DNA from: Candidatus Neomicrothrix sp. UBA6944
GTDB lineage: Bacteria; Actinomycetota; Acidimicrobiia; Acidimicrobiales; Poriferisodalaceae
Assembly (NCBI GenBank): GCA_002448715.1
Contig: DJZU01000014.1
Span: 1 to 64,000, forward strand
Direction: 5' to 3'
DNA: 64,000 nt
In this document: piece by piece, positions 6,224 to 16,424 of the stretch
Layout: the number at the start of each line of letters is the position of its first letter
Numbering within the stretch: position 1 is the stretch's first letter
The notes under the pieces: generated by a model
The model's database searches: none
What the model was told of the DNA's origin: nothing
The model's input: the letters and a program-made list of their open reading frames with translations, nothing else
Program-made: the position numbers and the translations under genes

Positions 6224-8896
6224 GTGGCGAAGCTTTTACTACTCGACGGCAATTCACTGACCTACAGAGCGTTCTTCGCTTTGCCCACCGATATGGCAAC
6301 GGTCTCTGGACAAGTAACCAACGCTGTCTTCGGTTTTACGTCAATGCTCTTGAACTTAGTTAAAGACCAAACCCCAGATGGAGTTGTGGTCGCTTTCGAC
6401 CGCCCAGAACCCACCTTTCGCCACGAAATGTTGCCCGAGTACAAAGCTCAGCGCGATCCGACACCCGAGCTCTTGATCGAGCAATTTGGAATAGTTCGTA
6501 CGGTCCTCGATGCCCTTCAGGTTCCCACCGTCGACCTCATAGGTTTCGAGGCAGATGATGTCTTGGCCACCTTGGCGGTCCAAGTGGCTGAGAACGGAGA
6601 CGAGGCCATCATCGTTACGGGAGACCGGGACATCTATCAGATGGTCAAGGATCCTTTCATCAAGGTTCTATACAACAAGAGGGGCGTAAGCGACTACGCG
6701 TTGTATGACGAGGAAGGTATCGCGGAAAGGACTGGAGTTACTCCTGAGTTGTACCCACAGTACGCGGCTCTGCGTGGCGACCCATCGGATAATCTTCCAG
6801 GGGTTCCTGGAGTAGGTGAGAAAACCGCAGCGAAGCTCATCAATGCGTACGGAGGCTTAGACGGAATCTTCGAACATGCTGAGGAACAGACTCCCAAGCT
6901 TCGAGAAAACCTCATTGAGTTTGAAGAACGAGCGAGACGAAATGTTGATGCAATGGTTCTTCGGACTGATGCTCCCGTGGATTTGGACTTGAGATCGGTC
7001 AAGTGGGGAAGAATAAATATCGGTGAAGTGAGGCAACTGTTCGAGGAGTTGGAGTTCAACTCCCTCTATGAACGTCTCGGGGAGCTAGTGGGTGATGAGC
7101 TTCCGTCGATGGGCTCGCAAGAGAATGTTTTGGAAGCAGAGCCGACGATCGCTGTGTCCACACCACAATGCGTCGAGCTGCTGGGCCTATTGGCTCAAAA
7201 ACAGCAGCCAATATCACTAGGTTGGCTAGGGGACAGCGAAGGATCGTTGCTGGCTTTAGCCGCGGTTCATGAGCCCGACACTGCCGAGGTGTTGGTGATC
7301 GAAAGGCAGCTGCTTGAAGACGAACATGTGCAGTCAGCCCTGGAAGACTTCTTGGAAGGTGATGGGCCCGGCTTCGATACACACGACGCCAAGCAACTGA
7401 GCCGAGGTCTGCGCAAACTGGGACTTAAATCAGAAGGTTTACAGGTCGATACAGCCATAGCTGGTTACCTACTTGACCCAAGCGGAGGTCGTTACGTTCT
7501 CGACGATCTACTCATGAAATATTGCCGCAGCGAAATTATGAGAAGCGATGTAGTCGAAGCCGGCCAGTTGGACCTTGATGGAGGCCCACAGGACCAACTG
7601 CTCGACGTAGCAAGGGATGCATTAGCTGTGAACCGATTGGCGCCTGCTATGTCGAAGCTCATAGAAGAGAGATCGATGGTCTGGCTGTACGAAGAGCTGG
7701 AACGCCCTCTGGTCGCCGTTCTGTCCCGCATGGAAGATGCCGGAGTGGGCGTCGATGTAACTGAACTAACCAGGATGCGTGATTACCTCGTGGGCGAGGT
7801 TCGCCGACTTGAATCCTCTATCCATGATCTTGCCGGTCATGATTTCAATGTGAACTCCACCAAACAGTTACGTGAAGTGCTCTTCGAAGAACTTGGGCTA
7901 ACTCCCCAAAAAAAGACAAAGACCGGATATTCCACTGACGCTGCATCGCTAGAAAAGATTAGGGATCAGCATGAGATCGTCTCCGTCTTGCTTGAGTACC
8001 GGGAAGTCGAAAAACTGAGGTCAACCTATGGCCAAGGGCTGCTAGACGTTACGGACGCGGATGGTCGCATTAGGGCAACGTTCAATCAAACTGTTGCAAG
8101 GACGGGTCGTTTGAGTTCCGAAGACCCAAACCTTCACAACATCCCTGTGCGAACTTCACTGGGACGAGAGTTTCGAAAAGCGTTCGTTCCCCTCGACGGA
8201 TATGAATTGCTCGTAGCTGACTACAACCAAATCGAACTCAGAGTTATTGCACACCTAGCCGAAGACCCAGGACTCATCGAAGCTTTTGAAGCTGGGGTGG
8301 ATATTCATAACGCGACCGCTGCATCGATCTTTGAGGTTGATCCGGGGGATGTGAATGTCGAGCAACGGTCTCAAGCGAAAATGGTGAGTTATGGCCTTGC
8401 CTACGGTATGGAAGCGTACGGCTTGGGGCAGCGTCTAGGGATTGAGACTGGAGAGGCAGCAGAAATACTGAAGGCCTACTTCGCTGCGTTTCCTGCAGTG
8501 AAATCCTTTATGGACGAAATCGTGGAGAAAACCAAAGAAACTGGATACACCGAAACTATCTTTGGGCGGCGGCGACCAATTCCTGACCTTGCGTCACCGA
8601 ACTTCAGGGTCCGTCAGGCGGCGGAGCGTCAGGCTATGAACGCGCCGATACAAGGCTTAGCCGCAGATATCTTTAAAATCGCCCTTGTCGAAATCGACCG
8701 GTCCCTTACCGAAATGAGAGCACATAGCCGTCTTGTTCTTCAGGTCCATGATGAGGTGATCCTCGAAGTTCACCCTGATGAAAGCGATGCGATCGAAAGC
8801 ATGACTATTGAAAACATGAAGAACGCAGCAAATTTACGTGTTCCGCTAGAAGTTAATGTCGCTGCAGGTCCAAGTTGGGCGGAGGCAAAGGCATAA
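6224..8896 (+). CDS. polA: DNA polymerase I without proofreading
   Basis: Replication and repair polymerase of 890 residues starting at GTG 6224. The 5'-nuclease domain (about 1-295) has FEADDVLATL, TGDRDIYQMV and the GDPSDNLPGVPG helix-hairpin segment. The middle region (about 310-480) lacks the DxE metal-binding residues of the 3'-5' exonuclease, as in other Actinobacteria. The family A polymerase domain (about 490-890) has ADYNQIELR (motif A), KMVSYGLAYG (motif B) and VHDEVILE (motif C). Motif B has Tyr where E. coli Pol I has Phe762, a known actinobacterial trait linked to low discrimination against dideoxynucleotides. It sits between pdtaR and a methyltransferase upstream of rpsA. Confidence 0.96.
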   Translation: MAKLLLLDGNSLTYRAFFALPTDMATVSGQVTNAVFGFTSMLLNLVKDQTPDGVVVAFDRPEPTFRHEMLPEYKAQRDPTPELLIEQFGIVRTVLDALQVPTVDLIGFEADDVLATLAVQVAENGDEAIIVTGDRDIYQMVKDPFIKVLYNKRGVSDYALYDEEGIAERTGVTPELYPQYAALRGDPSDNLPGVPGVGEKTAAKLINAYGGLDGIFEHAEEQTPKLRENLIEFEERARRNVDAMVLRTDAPVDLDLRSVKWGRINIGEVRQLFEELEFNSLYERLGELVGDELPSMGSQENVLEAEPTIAVSTPQCVELLGLLAQKQQPISLGWLGDSEGSLLALAAVHEPDTAEVLVIERQLLEDEHVQSALEDFLEGDGPGFDTHDAKQLSRGLRKLGLKSEGLQVDTAIAGYLLDPSGGRYVLDDLLMKYCRSEIMRSDVVEAGQLDLDGGPQDQLLDVARDALAVNRLAPAMSKLIEERSMVWLYEELERPLVAVLSRMEDAGVGVDVTELTRMRDYLVGEVRRLESSIHDLAGHDFNVNSTKQLREVLFEELGLTPQKKTKTGYSTDAASLEKIRDQHEIVSVLLEYREVEKLRSTYGQGLLDVTDADGRIRATFNQTVARTGRLSSEDPNLHNIPVRTSLGREFRKAFVPLDGYELLVADYNQIELRVIAHLAEDPGLIEAFEAGVDIHNATAASIFEVDPGDVNVEQRSQAKMVSYGLAYGMEAYGLGQRLGIETGEAAEILKAYFAAFPAVKSFMDEIVEKTKETGYTETIFGRRRPIPDLASPNFRVRQAAERQAMNAPIQGLAADIFKIALVEIDRSLTEMRAHSRLVLQVHDEVILEVHPDESDAIESMTIENMKNAANLRVPLEVNVAAGPSWAEAKA

Positions 8897-8929
8897 ACGT
8901 GCACTGTTTGGTCGATTCCGTTAAGTCGA

Positions 8930-9691
8930 ATGGGTAGCGATCACTGGTTTGAAGGAGTGGCCGACCACTTACAGGACGCGTATCTAAGGTACGCATTTAC
9001 ACGAAATACCAGTGAAGAAGTTGACGGAGTTATTGGCGACCTCAAACTCCAGCCGGGAGACAAGGTCCTCGATGTAGGTTGCGGGCCTGGTCGACACGCC
9101 TTAGAACTAGCGCGCCGCGGCATTAGTTGTACCGGGATTGACATCTCTCAGCGGTTCATTGAGATAGCCACTCAGTCGGCCAAGGACGAAGGACTTGAGC
9201 AGATAGCGCGGTTCGAACGGGTAGATGCGCGACATCTGGGGTTTTGCGCAGAGTTCGACGGTGTTATTTCACTTTGCGAAGGCGCCTTCGGCCTGCAAGG
9301 GGGACCAGCAGCATTGGACTCGGCGAACTTGCAGGCGGATCAAGCCATTATTCGCGGCATGTGCGAAGCGTTAAAGCCTGGCGGCCATCTGCTCCTCGCC
9401 GCTTTCTCTGCTTATTTTCAGATTGCTCACGGCGGAGAGATGGCTGAGAATTTTGATTTGATGACAGCGACTCGTCACGAAATTACCGATATCAAAGATC
9501 CAGATGGGGTAGCGATTACCACTGACCTCTGGACCACCTGTTTCACTCCCAGGGAGCTGTGGCTCATGGCACAAACAGCAGGCCTCGATCCGATTGCTAT
9601 CCGGAGTGCGCATTCCGGAGAAAATTGGACGGGGGACGGTATCGATTTAGAGCAGGCAGAGTTATTGCTGCTTGCTCGCCGCCCGCAATAA
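8930..9691 (+). CDS. Class I SAM-dependent methyltransferase
   Basis: 253 residues from ATG 8930. The Rossmann motif I reads VLDVGCGPGRHALEL at about residue 46, followed by an acidic GIDIS at strand beta-2 and a GGHLLLAAF post-motif typical of Methyltransf_11/25 enzymes. It is placed between polA (33-base gap) and rpsA on the same strand, so it may be cotranscribed with polA. The substrate cannot be inferred. Small unspecific methyltransferases are common at this position and no link to repair is shown by the sequence. Confidence 0.75.
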   Translation: MGSDHWFEGVADHLQDAYLRYAFTRNTSEEVDGVIGDLKLQPGDKVLDVGCGPGRHALELARRGISCTGIDISQRFIEIATQSAKDEGLEQIARFERVDARHLGFCAEFDGVISLCEGAFGLQGGPAALDSANLQADQAIIRGMCEALKPGGHLLLAAFSAYFQIAHGGEMAENFDLMTATRHEITDIKDPDGVAITTDLWTTCFTPRELWLMAQTAGLDPIAIRSAHSGENWTGDGIDLEQAELLLLARRPQ

Positions 9692-9821
9692 ATTGACCCT
9701 GAGAGGCAGAACTTAAGTCCGGATATGGTTCCAGCCCTGAGCCCGTGTAGCCTTGGACATCGTGCCCGGTGGGAGCTCTGCCACAGGCACCCCGTATTGT
9801 CTACCTAGAGCCAAAAAACTT

Positions 9822-11216
9822 GTGTCTGATACCACGGAATTCGGCAGCTTTACCGATGCCGGCGAATATATACCCCGCACCATTGTCGAGAACGATCTGG
9901 GATCGATGTCCTTTGAGGAAGCCATCGACGGAACAATCGTTGAGTTTGAGGACGGCGACTTAGTTACTGGAACAGTGGTTCGGATAGATCGCGATGAAGT
10001 ACTTCTTGACATCGGATTCAAATCCGAAGGCGTAATCCCTAGTCGTGAACTTTCGATCAGAAACGCTGTCGACCCATCAGAGATCGTGGACCTCGGCGAG
10101 GAAATCGAAGCTCTCGTCTTACAGAAAGAAGACCAGGATGGACGCCTTGTTCTGTCCAAGAAACGAGCTCAATACGAGAAAGCTTGGGGCAGAATCGAAG
10201 AAATCAAAGAATCAGATGGCGTGGTTTCGGGGCCAGTTATTGAGGTTGTTAAGGGTGGACTCATCATCGATATTGGACTGAGGGGTTTCGTGCCAGCGTC
10301 GCTGGTTGAGTTGCGGCGGGTACGTGATCTAGATCCGTACATCGGCATGGACCTAGAAGCCAAGATCATCGAATTGGATAAAAATCGCAATAATGTTGTG
10401 CTTTCACGTAGGGCCTGGTTGGAAGAAACACAAAAAGAACAGCGCGAAGAGTTCTTGGACAATCTGCAACCCGGGGAAAAGCGAAGCGGTGTTGTTTCTT
10501 CAGTTGTGAGCTTCGGTGCTTTCGTGGATCTAGGAGGAATGGACGGCCTGATTCACGTCTCTGAATTGTCATGGAAACACGTTGATCATCCCAATTCCGT
10601 TGTGACGGTGGGCGACGAAGTAGATGTTGAAGTGCTAGAGGTGGATCGCGAACGGGAACGCATTTCGTTGTCCTTGAAGGCAACACAGCAAGATCCATGG
10701 CAAGAATTCGCGGATGGCCACAAAGTAGGCGAATTGGTCTATGGGCGGGTCACCAAGTTGGTGCCATTTGGATCTTTCGTCCAGGTTGGGGATGGAATCG
10801 AAGGACTCGTCCATATCTCGGAGATGTCAGCGCATCACGTCGAGCTGCCGGAACAAGTTGTGACTCCAGGCGAAGAGTTGTGGGTCAAGATTATTGACTT
10901 GGATCTACAACGCCGCAGAATCAGTTTGTCGATCAAACAAGCAGCTGAAGGCGGAGTTGTAGCAGCGGAATATCAGGAAGCGTTTGGCGAGCACGCCTAT
11001 GACGAATCAGGCAACTTCATTGGCGAGTTTAGTTATGAGGCGCCGGCCGAAGGTGAGGAGTCAGAGGCTGAACGAGCTTGGCGTGAGTATTACGAAGAGC
11101 ATGGTGAAGAGGCCTACCGACAGGCTGTGGCGGACTACGAGGACGCTGAACAAGGCGAGCAAGCTGCTGAGGTAATCTCAGAAGAAGAACCAGCAGCCTC
11201 AACTGAGGAAGCGTAG
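9822..11216 (+). CDS. rpsA: 30S ribosomal protein S1
   Basis: mRNA-binding ribosomal protein made of four S1 (OB-fold) repeats, as in Actinobacteria, followed by an acidic Glu-rich tail. Signature segments include DRDEVLLDIG in repeat 1, KNRNNVVLSRRAWLE at the end of repeat 2, FGAFVDLGGMDGL in repeat 3 and DLQRRRISLS at the end of repeat 4. The start is uncertain: GTG 9822 (MSDTTEFG, 464 residues) gives an N-terminus of normal length. TTG 9753 would add 23 residues with no family resemblance, and neither has a convincing ribosome-binding site. coaE follows eight bases downstream, as in mycobacteria. Confidence 0.93.
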   Translation: MSDTTEFGSFTDAGEYIPRTIVENDLGSMSFEEAIDGTIVEFEDGDLVTGTVVRIDRDEVLLDIGFKSEGVIPSRELSIRNAVDPSEIVDLGEEIEALVLQKEDQDGRLVLSKKRAQYEKAWGRIEEIKESDGVVSGPVIEVVKGGLIIDIGLRGFVPASLVELRRVRDLDPYIGMDLEAKIIELDKNRNNVVLSRRAWLEETQKEQREEFLDNLQPGEKRSGVVSSVVSFGAFVDLGGMDGLIHVSELSWKHVDHPNSVVTVGDEVDVEVLEVDRERERISLSLKATQQDPWQEFADGHKVGELVYGRVTKLVPFGSFVQVGDGIEGLVHISEMSAHHVELPEQVVTPGEELWVKIIDLDLQRRRISLSIKQAAEGGVVAAEYQEAFGEHAYDESGNFIGEFSYEAPAEGEESEAERAWREYYEEHGEEAYRQAVADYEDAEQGEQAAEVISEEEPAASTEEA

Positions 11217-11224
11217 GAAGCGAC

Positions 11225-11872
11225 ATGATAGTCATCGGGCTTACCGGTGGCATCGGAAGCGGGAAAAGCACCGTCTCCGACCGTTTCGTTGATCTCGGTG
11301 CGGTGCTCGTTGACGCGGATCAGATTGTCCGCGAGTTGCAAGAGCCGGGGGCCAATGTGCACGCGGACATGGTTGAGTATTTTGGCACGAGCATCCTAAA
11401 TGAGGACGCATCACTCAACCGCCAAGCGGTAGCCGATCGAGTGTTCAGCGACAAAGAAGCACTCCACGAGCTGAATAACATTGTTCACCCACCGGTCAAC
11501 CGAGAAATCCGCCGCCGGATTCGAGAACACACGGACACGGACCACCTGTTGGTTTTAGATATTCCCCTACTGATCGAGGGAATCCTCGCGGGAGGGCCGC
11601 CAAGGTACATCGTGAGTGGAATCTTGGTGGTCGACACTCGCCCTGAGATAGCGATTCAGCGTTTAGTTGAGTACCGAGGATTCAGTGAAGAGGATGCCCG
11701 ATCTCGAATAGCCGCCCAAGTTCCGCCGGAGAAGCGACTCGAGTTAGCGGACTTCGTAATCGATAACTCAGTCACCCTTGACGAACTGAATTCGCAAATT
11801 GAGTCAGCGTTCAAATGGGCCCGGTCGCTCCCCGCAACTGAACCAACCCCTGAACCCGACGAAGACAGTTGA
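11225..11872 (+). CDS. coaE: Dephospho-CoA kinase
   Basis: Last step of coenzyme A synthesis: phosphorylates the ribose 3'-OH of dephospho-CoA with ATP. The 215-residue protein has the P-loop GGIGSGKST at residues 8-16, VDADQIVREL near residue 30 (substrate-binding Asp) and the family segment NNIVHPPV. It lies eight bases after rpsA and is probably translated from the same transcript. Length is typical for a single-domain CoaE; the fused GrpB-like domain seen in mycobacteria is absent. Confidence 0.94.
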   Translation: MIVIGLTGGIGSGKSTVSDRFVDLGAVLVDADQIVRELQEPGANVHADMVEYFGTSILNEDASLNRQAVADRVFSDKEALHELNNIVHPPVNREIRRRIREHTDTDHLLVLDIPLLIEGILAGGPPRYIVSGILVVDTRPEIAIQRLVEYRGFSEEDARSRIAAQVPPEKRLELADFVIDNSVTLDELNSQIESAFKWARSLPATEPTPEPDEDS

Positions 11873-11887
11873 TATTTACCTTCCTTG

Positions 11888-12793
11888 TCAACCGAGCGCA
11901 ACCACAAGCAAAATTCCTAGCAGCACCAAACCGCTACCCAAGTAATCTCGAAAATGGTGACGTTCCTTGAGGCGGACAAGCGACACTAAAAACGCCAAGA
12001 CGATTTCTAATTGCCCAAGCGTTCGAACTTTGGTGGCGCTGGTGAGGGTCATCGCGGCGATCCATCCGGTAGTCCCCACAAAACTCAGCACACCAACCTG
12101 AAAACATTTGTATCGGTTGCGCCAAATTCCCACGAGTTGTTTGGGATCGAAGGCCGAAAGCAGCAGACCATGGATCAACATTTGGAATGTAAGTAGGGCT
12201 AGTAGCGTAAAACAGGTCCGATGCCACACCGATGCTCCCGCCAGCGAGGTCGATGCGCCACGGATGCCGACCGCCGAAAACGCGAAGAATAGTCCAGCGG
12301 CCACGCCAAACCAGGCTGCGCGATCACCCAATCCCTTCAGAGCGGCGCTGACACCAGATGTTGCAGCAAGCAGCACAACACCGACCAGAACACCCACAGC
12401 ACCAACCCATCCCAGAGCCTGTAATGGTTCATCCAAGAAGATCGCCGAACCAGTTGCTACCAAAATCACCTCAGACTTTGAATAGACCGTTCCAATAGCG
12501 AAGTCCCGTGCCCGAAATGCCTGAAGCAGTAATGCCGTACCCGTAATTTGAACAACGGCTGCGGCGCCGATCCACAAGCAGAACCTGATCGGTATTCCAA
12601 TGCTTTGGGGAGAGAAGACCCACGTTAGGACAAGGGAAAGCAGGGCTAGCGGCCAAGCAAAGAGGAACCTGACATACGCGGCGCCAAATGCCGAGAGGTG
12701 GCCGCGTAGCTCATGCTGTCGGGCAGTCCGCATAACTTGAGCGGCCGTGGCCCCCAGCGTCACGGGGATCCATATAAGGCCACCTGAGTCCAT
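11888..12793 (-). CDS. EamA/DMT-family membrane transporter
   Basis: 301 residues, strongly hydrophobic, with about ten predicted membrane segments in two five-helix halves, as in drug/metabolite transporters. Recognisable stretches are the conserved acidic DEPLQALGW after the fourth helix of the first half and the glycine-rich final helix (SGLVLLGILLVV). It is convergent with coaE (15-base gap), and the divergently placed gene on its other side is the SDR at 12834. Substrate unknown; amino acids or other metabolites are typical for the family but not demonstrable here. Confidence 0.7.
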   Translation of the reverse strand: MDSGGLIWIPVTLGATAAQVMRTARQHELRGHLSAFGAAYVRFLFAWPLALLSLVLTWVFSPQSIGIPIRFCLWIGAAAVVQITGTALLLQAFRARDFAIGTVYSKSEVILVATGSAIFLDEPLQALGWVGAVGVLVGVVLLAATSGVSAALKGLGDRAAWFGVAAGLFFAFSAVGIRGASTSLAGASVWHRTCFTLLALLTFQMLIHGLLLSAFDPKQLVGIWRNRYKCFQVGVLSFVGTTGWIAAMTLTSATKVRTLGQLEIVLAFLVSLVRLKERHHFRDYLGSGLVLLGILLVVALG

Positions 12794-12833
12794 AAGCGCT
12801 CTTCCTAGGCCACTAGCGGCCCCATTCCCTCAG

Positions 12834-13628
12834 TTAAGGGGTATCGGCGTGGTCAGAGCCTTCCAAACGCTGCTGAAGCCTGTTCATCCCATGAAGCCAG
12901 CGATCAGGACCAGCAGTCTTTCTCTCCATCCAGGTTTGGGCAATAGGATCCGTAAGCACTAAGAAGCGCTCCTCTGAGATCGCTTCTAAGACCTGCTGGG
13001 CGACCTCCTCGGGCTCTTTGATCGGCCCCCCGGCTTGTGACGCCCACTCGCCGTCGGCAGCGTCACCCAACATGGGAGTGCGAACGGCCAGAGGCGCCAA
13101 CAATGAAACTGCAATACCGCAGTGCGCATAGGTGAAGGCCAGCCATTCAGCGAGTCCCACAACAGCGTGTTTGCTCACTGCATAAGGAAGATTTCCATGA
13201 GAGGAAAGAATTCCTGCCATCGACGCCGTGTGAAGTAAATATCCCTCACCTCTATCGAGCATTCCAGGAAGCACAGCCCTAATGGCATGAACATGCGACA
13301 TAAGGTTTACGTCCCATTGACGCTGCCACTCTTCTATAGGACTGTCGAATACCCCAGCACCTGATCCTATTCCGGCGTTATTGAATAGAAGATCAACAGG
13401 TCCGAGCTGCTCCTCTACCTGCACGATCATGGAATCAATAGCGGCCCTGTCGGCGAGGTCGCATTCCACGGCAATGCCCCCTATGGATTCGGCAACGAGT
13501 TGCGAACCCTTAGCGTCGATGTCGACAACGGCCACTCTTGCGCCCGCATCTGAAAATCCTTGAGCGCAGGCAGCTCCTATGCCACTAGCAGCCCCCGTGA
13601 TAACAGCAACTTTCCCCTTGAGTTTCAT
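12834..13628 (-). CDS. Short-chain dehydrogenase/reductase
   Basis: Classical SDR of 264 residues. It has TGAASGIG at about residues 11-18, Asp of VVDID at strand beta-2 suggesting NAD(H) preference, NNAGIG near residue 87, and YAVSK with catalytic Tyr and Lys at about 150-154. The C-terminal part (PEEVAQQVLEAI and following) resembles retinol/alcohol-type SDRs without the usual IDGG ending. It lies between the DUF4193-like gene upstream (13-base gap, same strand) and the EamA gene. The substrate is not deducible. Confidence 0.8.
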   Translation of the reverse strand: MKLKGKVAVITGAASGIGAACAQGFSDAGARVAVVDIDAKGSQLVAESIGGIAVECDLADRAAIDSMIVQVEEQLGPVDLLFNNAGIGSGAGVFDSPIEEWQRQWDVNLMSHVHAIRAVLPGMLDRGEGYLLHTASMAGILSSHGNLPYAVSKHAVVGLAEWLAFTYAHCGIAVSLLAPLAVRTPMLGDAADGEWASQAGGPIKEPEEVAQQVLEAISEERFLVLTDPIAQTWMERKTAGPDRWLHGMNRLQQRLEGSDHADTP

Positions 13629-13641
13629 AGTCCCCCGATTT

Positions 13642-14085
13642 TCAAACCTTTAGCTCTGTCCCGCAGTGTGGGCAGCTCGCAATCTTGTCCCTTATGTCGT
13701 ACTGCGATTCTTTGACAAGTAGGAAACATCCCTCACACAGGATTTCATCTTCCTGTTTGCTGGGGATCCGATCGCCTTCAGCCGTGGTGATAACCCCTTC
13801 GTCTTCTTCCTCTTCGTCTTCGTCGTCTTCAGCTGACGACAGTCGTTCCTTCAGGATTGTGTCCAAATCAGCTTCGACTTCGTCGTCGTCTTCTTCTTCG
13901 TCTTCCTCTTCTGAAGTGGGACGTGCCCCAGCAGGTATCTCTTTGTTCTCGTCGTCATCGTCGTCGTCATCTGCGAGGTCGTCGCCCTCAAGATCGATCT
14001 CGATATCCTCACCCATCTCTTCATCAAGCTGGTCTGGGTCAGGCTCCATTTCATCGATTTCTTCGTCTACAGGTTCATCACTCAT
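13642..14085 (-). CDS. Acidic zinc-ribbon protein, DUF4193-like
   Basis: 147 residues from ATG 14085, chosen because GAGG lies 6 bases upstream; the ATG at 14148 has no ribosome-binding site. About the first 110 residues are extremely Asp/Glu-rich (runs of seven Asp and repeated Glu), then a small zinc ribbon with CEGC...CPHC at the C-terminus. Acidic body plus terminal CxxC/CxxC and the DLDTILKERL segment resemble the actinobacterial DUF4193 family, whose role is unknown to me. The acidic part is probably disordered. It is divergent from uvrB (175-base gap), and the SDR at 12834 follows on the same strand. Confidence 0.65.
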   Translation of the reverse strand: MSDEPVDEEIDEMEPDPDQLDEEMGEDIEIDLEGDDLADDDDDDDENKEIPAGARPTSEEEDEEEDDDEVEADLDTILKERLSSAEDDEDEEEEDEGVITTAEGDRIPSKQEDEILCEGCFLLVKESQYDIRDKIASCPHCGTELKV

Positions 14086-14260
14086 TTTGGCCTCGGGAGC
14101 TACTAACTCAAATAGTCGCACATGCTGCTCAGCGCGGAGGATACCCATAGATCGGCCCTTCAGTGTGAATGAAATAAGAAATCCCCAAAGAACTCGATTT
14201 TTTTTCGAAACCCCTCTAAGCGGTCTTCCCCAGTAAGTTCCAGTTCCTAAGCTGTTTTAT

Positions 14261-16321
14261 GTGAGTTCTGAGGTCAGGCCGACGCCAACAGCAGCGCACC
14301 CATTTCGGGTTGTATCAGACTTTGCTCCTGCCGGTGACCAGCCCAATGCCGTGCAACTTTTGGCCGACGGAGTAGAGGCTGAACTCCGATTCCAGACGCT
14401 GCTCGGCATTACGGGATCAGGTAAGAGCGCAACAATTGCGTGGACCATTGAAAAGGTTCAACGCCCAACTCTTGTACTCGCACCTAACAAATCGCTCGCA
14501 GCTCAGTTAGCTAACGAATTCAGGGAATTCTTTCCGAATAATCGAGTGGAATATTTCGTCTCTTACTACGACTATTACCAACCAGAGGCGTATATGCCCG
14601 CCTCGGATACCTATATAGAGAAAGACTCTTCGATAAACGATGAGATTGATCGGCTTCGACACTCAGCAACGGCGGCATTACTAACCAGAAGAGACGTAAT
14701 AGTCGTTGCGTCAGTTTCAGCTATCTACGGCCTTGGACCGCCTGAGGCCTACCTGCAACACATGCTTTACCTCAGACTGGGTGAGACACACAATCAAAGA
14801 GAAGTTCTCGGCCGTCTCATTGATATGCAGTATGAGCGAAACGACATGAACCTTGTTCGGGGAAAGTTCCGGGTCAAGGGAGACACCCTTGAGATCCATC
14901 CCGCGTACGAAGAGTTCGTTGTCAGAATCGAACTCTTTGGTGACGACATAGAACGAATAACCAAAATTGACCCCGTCACCGGAGAAAGGCTTGCCGAACT
15001 CGAAGAAGTAACGGTGTTTCCGGCGAGTCACTATGTCACGGACGGGGCGACGATCCACAGGGCCATAAGCGATATTGAAACCGAACTCCAGCAACGTCTC
15101 ACATTTTTCGAATCGGAGCAGAAACTCTTAGAAGCTCAAAGGCTGCGCATGAGAACCGAATATGACCTTGAGATGCTTCAAGAGGTCGGATATTGCACAG
15201 GCATCGAAAACTATTCGATGCATCTCGATGGTCGAACCTTCGATCAACCCCCCTATAGCCTGCTCGATTTCTTTCCTGACGATTATCTACTGGTCATTGA
15301 CGAGAGCCATGTAGCGGTCCCGCAGCTTCACGGGCAATTCGCGGGAGATCGATCTCGAAAGGACACGTTGGTTGAGCACGGCTTCCGGCTCCCATCGGCA
15401 CGCGACAATCGTCCGCTTCGGTTCGACGAAGTAATGGAACGCATCAACCAAGTGATTTTTTTATCCGCCACTCCAAGTGACTACGAAATCGAAGTGAGCG
15501 ATCAAGTAGTCGAACAAATAATCAGACCTACTGGTTTGGTTGATCCCGAAGTGATCGTAAAGCCCACGCGTGGCCAGATTGACGATCTCATGGAGCAAAT
15601 TGAGCAAACGGTTAGCCGAGGCGACCGCGTCCTTGTCACGACGCTCACCAAAAAAATGTCAGAGGACCTCACCGATTATTTGTTGGAGCTAGGTGTCAGG
15701 GTTCGATATCTCCACAGTGAAATTGACACTATTGAGAGGATCGAAATTCTAAGAGATCTGCGTCTGGGCGAATTTGACGTACTGGTCGGGATAAATCTGC
15801 TGCGCGAAGGCTTGGACTTACCTGAGGTCTCCTTGGTCGCGATCTTGGATGCAGACAAGGAGGGCTTTTTGCGGAGTCAAACTTCACTTATCCAAACCAT
15901 CGGTCGAGCGGCGAGAAACGTCGACGGCCAGGTAATCATGTATGCGGACAACATCACTGATTCAATGCGAGTGGCTCTGAATGAAACCAACCGCCGTAGA
16001 GGCCTTCAACAGGCATACAACGAGGAACATGGCATTGACCCCCAAACTATCCGCAAGGCGGTCACAGATATTTTGCTTGTGTTGCGAGGCCAAGAAGAGG
16101 GCGCACCAGTTCCAGATAAGTTGTCCTCCAAACGAGTGCAAGCTAATGAACAAGCCCGTCGGGATTTAGCCGAGCTTCCAGAAGACGACTTGCACCGACT
16201 CATCCACTCTCTGGAACTCGAAATGGAAGAAGCCGCTGAAGATCTGCGGTTCGAGTACGCAGCACGACTACGCGATGAGATCAGAGAACTTCGTCGTGAC
16301 CTTCGCGACGCAATGAGCTGA
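14261..16321 (+). CDS. uvrB: UvrABC system protein B (excision helicase)
   Basis: Damage-verifying helicase subunit of nucleotide excision repair. The 686-residue protein starts at GTG 14261. It has the Walker [10 protein letters not shown] at 49-57 (GKSAT as in mycobacterial UvrB), the beta-hairpin region [12 protein letters not shown], the DEAD-type IDESH, helicase motif VI near QTIGRAARN, and a C-terminal UVR domain (about 645-680) that contacts UvrC. Length is normal. It begins the uvrB-mscR-uvrA-uvrC series on the plus strand. Confidence 0.97.
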   Translation: MSSEVRPTPTAAHPFRVVSDFAPAGDQPNAVQLLADGVEAELRFQTLLGITGSGKSATIAWTIEKVQRPTLVLAPNKSLAAQLANEFREFFPNNRVEYFVSYYDYYQPEAYMPASDTYIEKDSSINDEIDRLRHSATAALLTRRDVIVVASVSAIYGLGPPEAYLQHMLYLRLGETHNQREVLGRLIDMQYERNDMNLVRGKFRVKGDTLEIHPAYEEFVVRIELFGDDIERITKIDPVTGERLAELEEVTVFPASHYVTDGATIHRAISDIETELQQRLTFFESEQKLLEAQRLRMRTEYDLEMLQEVGYCTGIENYSMHLDGRTFDQPPYSLLDFFPDDYLLVIDESHVAVPQLHGQFAGDRSRKDTLVEHGFRLPSARDNRPLRFDEVMERINQVIFLSATPSDYEIEVSDQVVEQIIRPTGLVDPEVIVKPTRGQIDDLMEQIEQTVSRGDRVLVTTLTKKMSEDLTDYLLELGVRVRYLHSEIDTIERIEILRDLRLGEFDVLVGINLLREGLDLPEVSLVAILDADKEGFLRSQTSLIQTIGRAARNVDGQVIMYADNITDSMRVALNETNRRRGLQQAYNEEHGIDPQTIRKAVTDILLVLRGQEEGAPVPDKLSSKRVQANEQARRDLAELPEDDLHRLIHSLELEMEEAAEDLRFEYAARLRDEIRELRRDLRDAMS

Positions 16322-16424
16322 AGATAAATCAGGAACTATGGCTGACTTAGCGAGTTAGCAACTAGTTTGCCACTAGAGGTAGCGGCGTTAACCAGCTACG
16401 AATCGTTTGCTAGGGGGTACAGCG

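Noticed and set aside
13685..14236. Long Ser-rich plus-strand frame
   Set aside because: It is the antisense of the Asp/Glu-rich DUF4193-like gene; GAC/GAA/GAG codons read backwards give Ser/Leu-rich frames.
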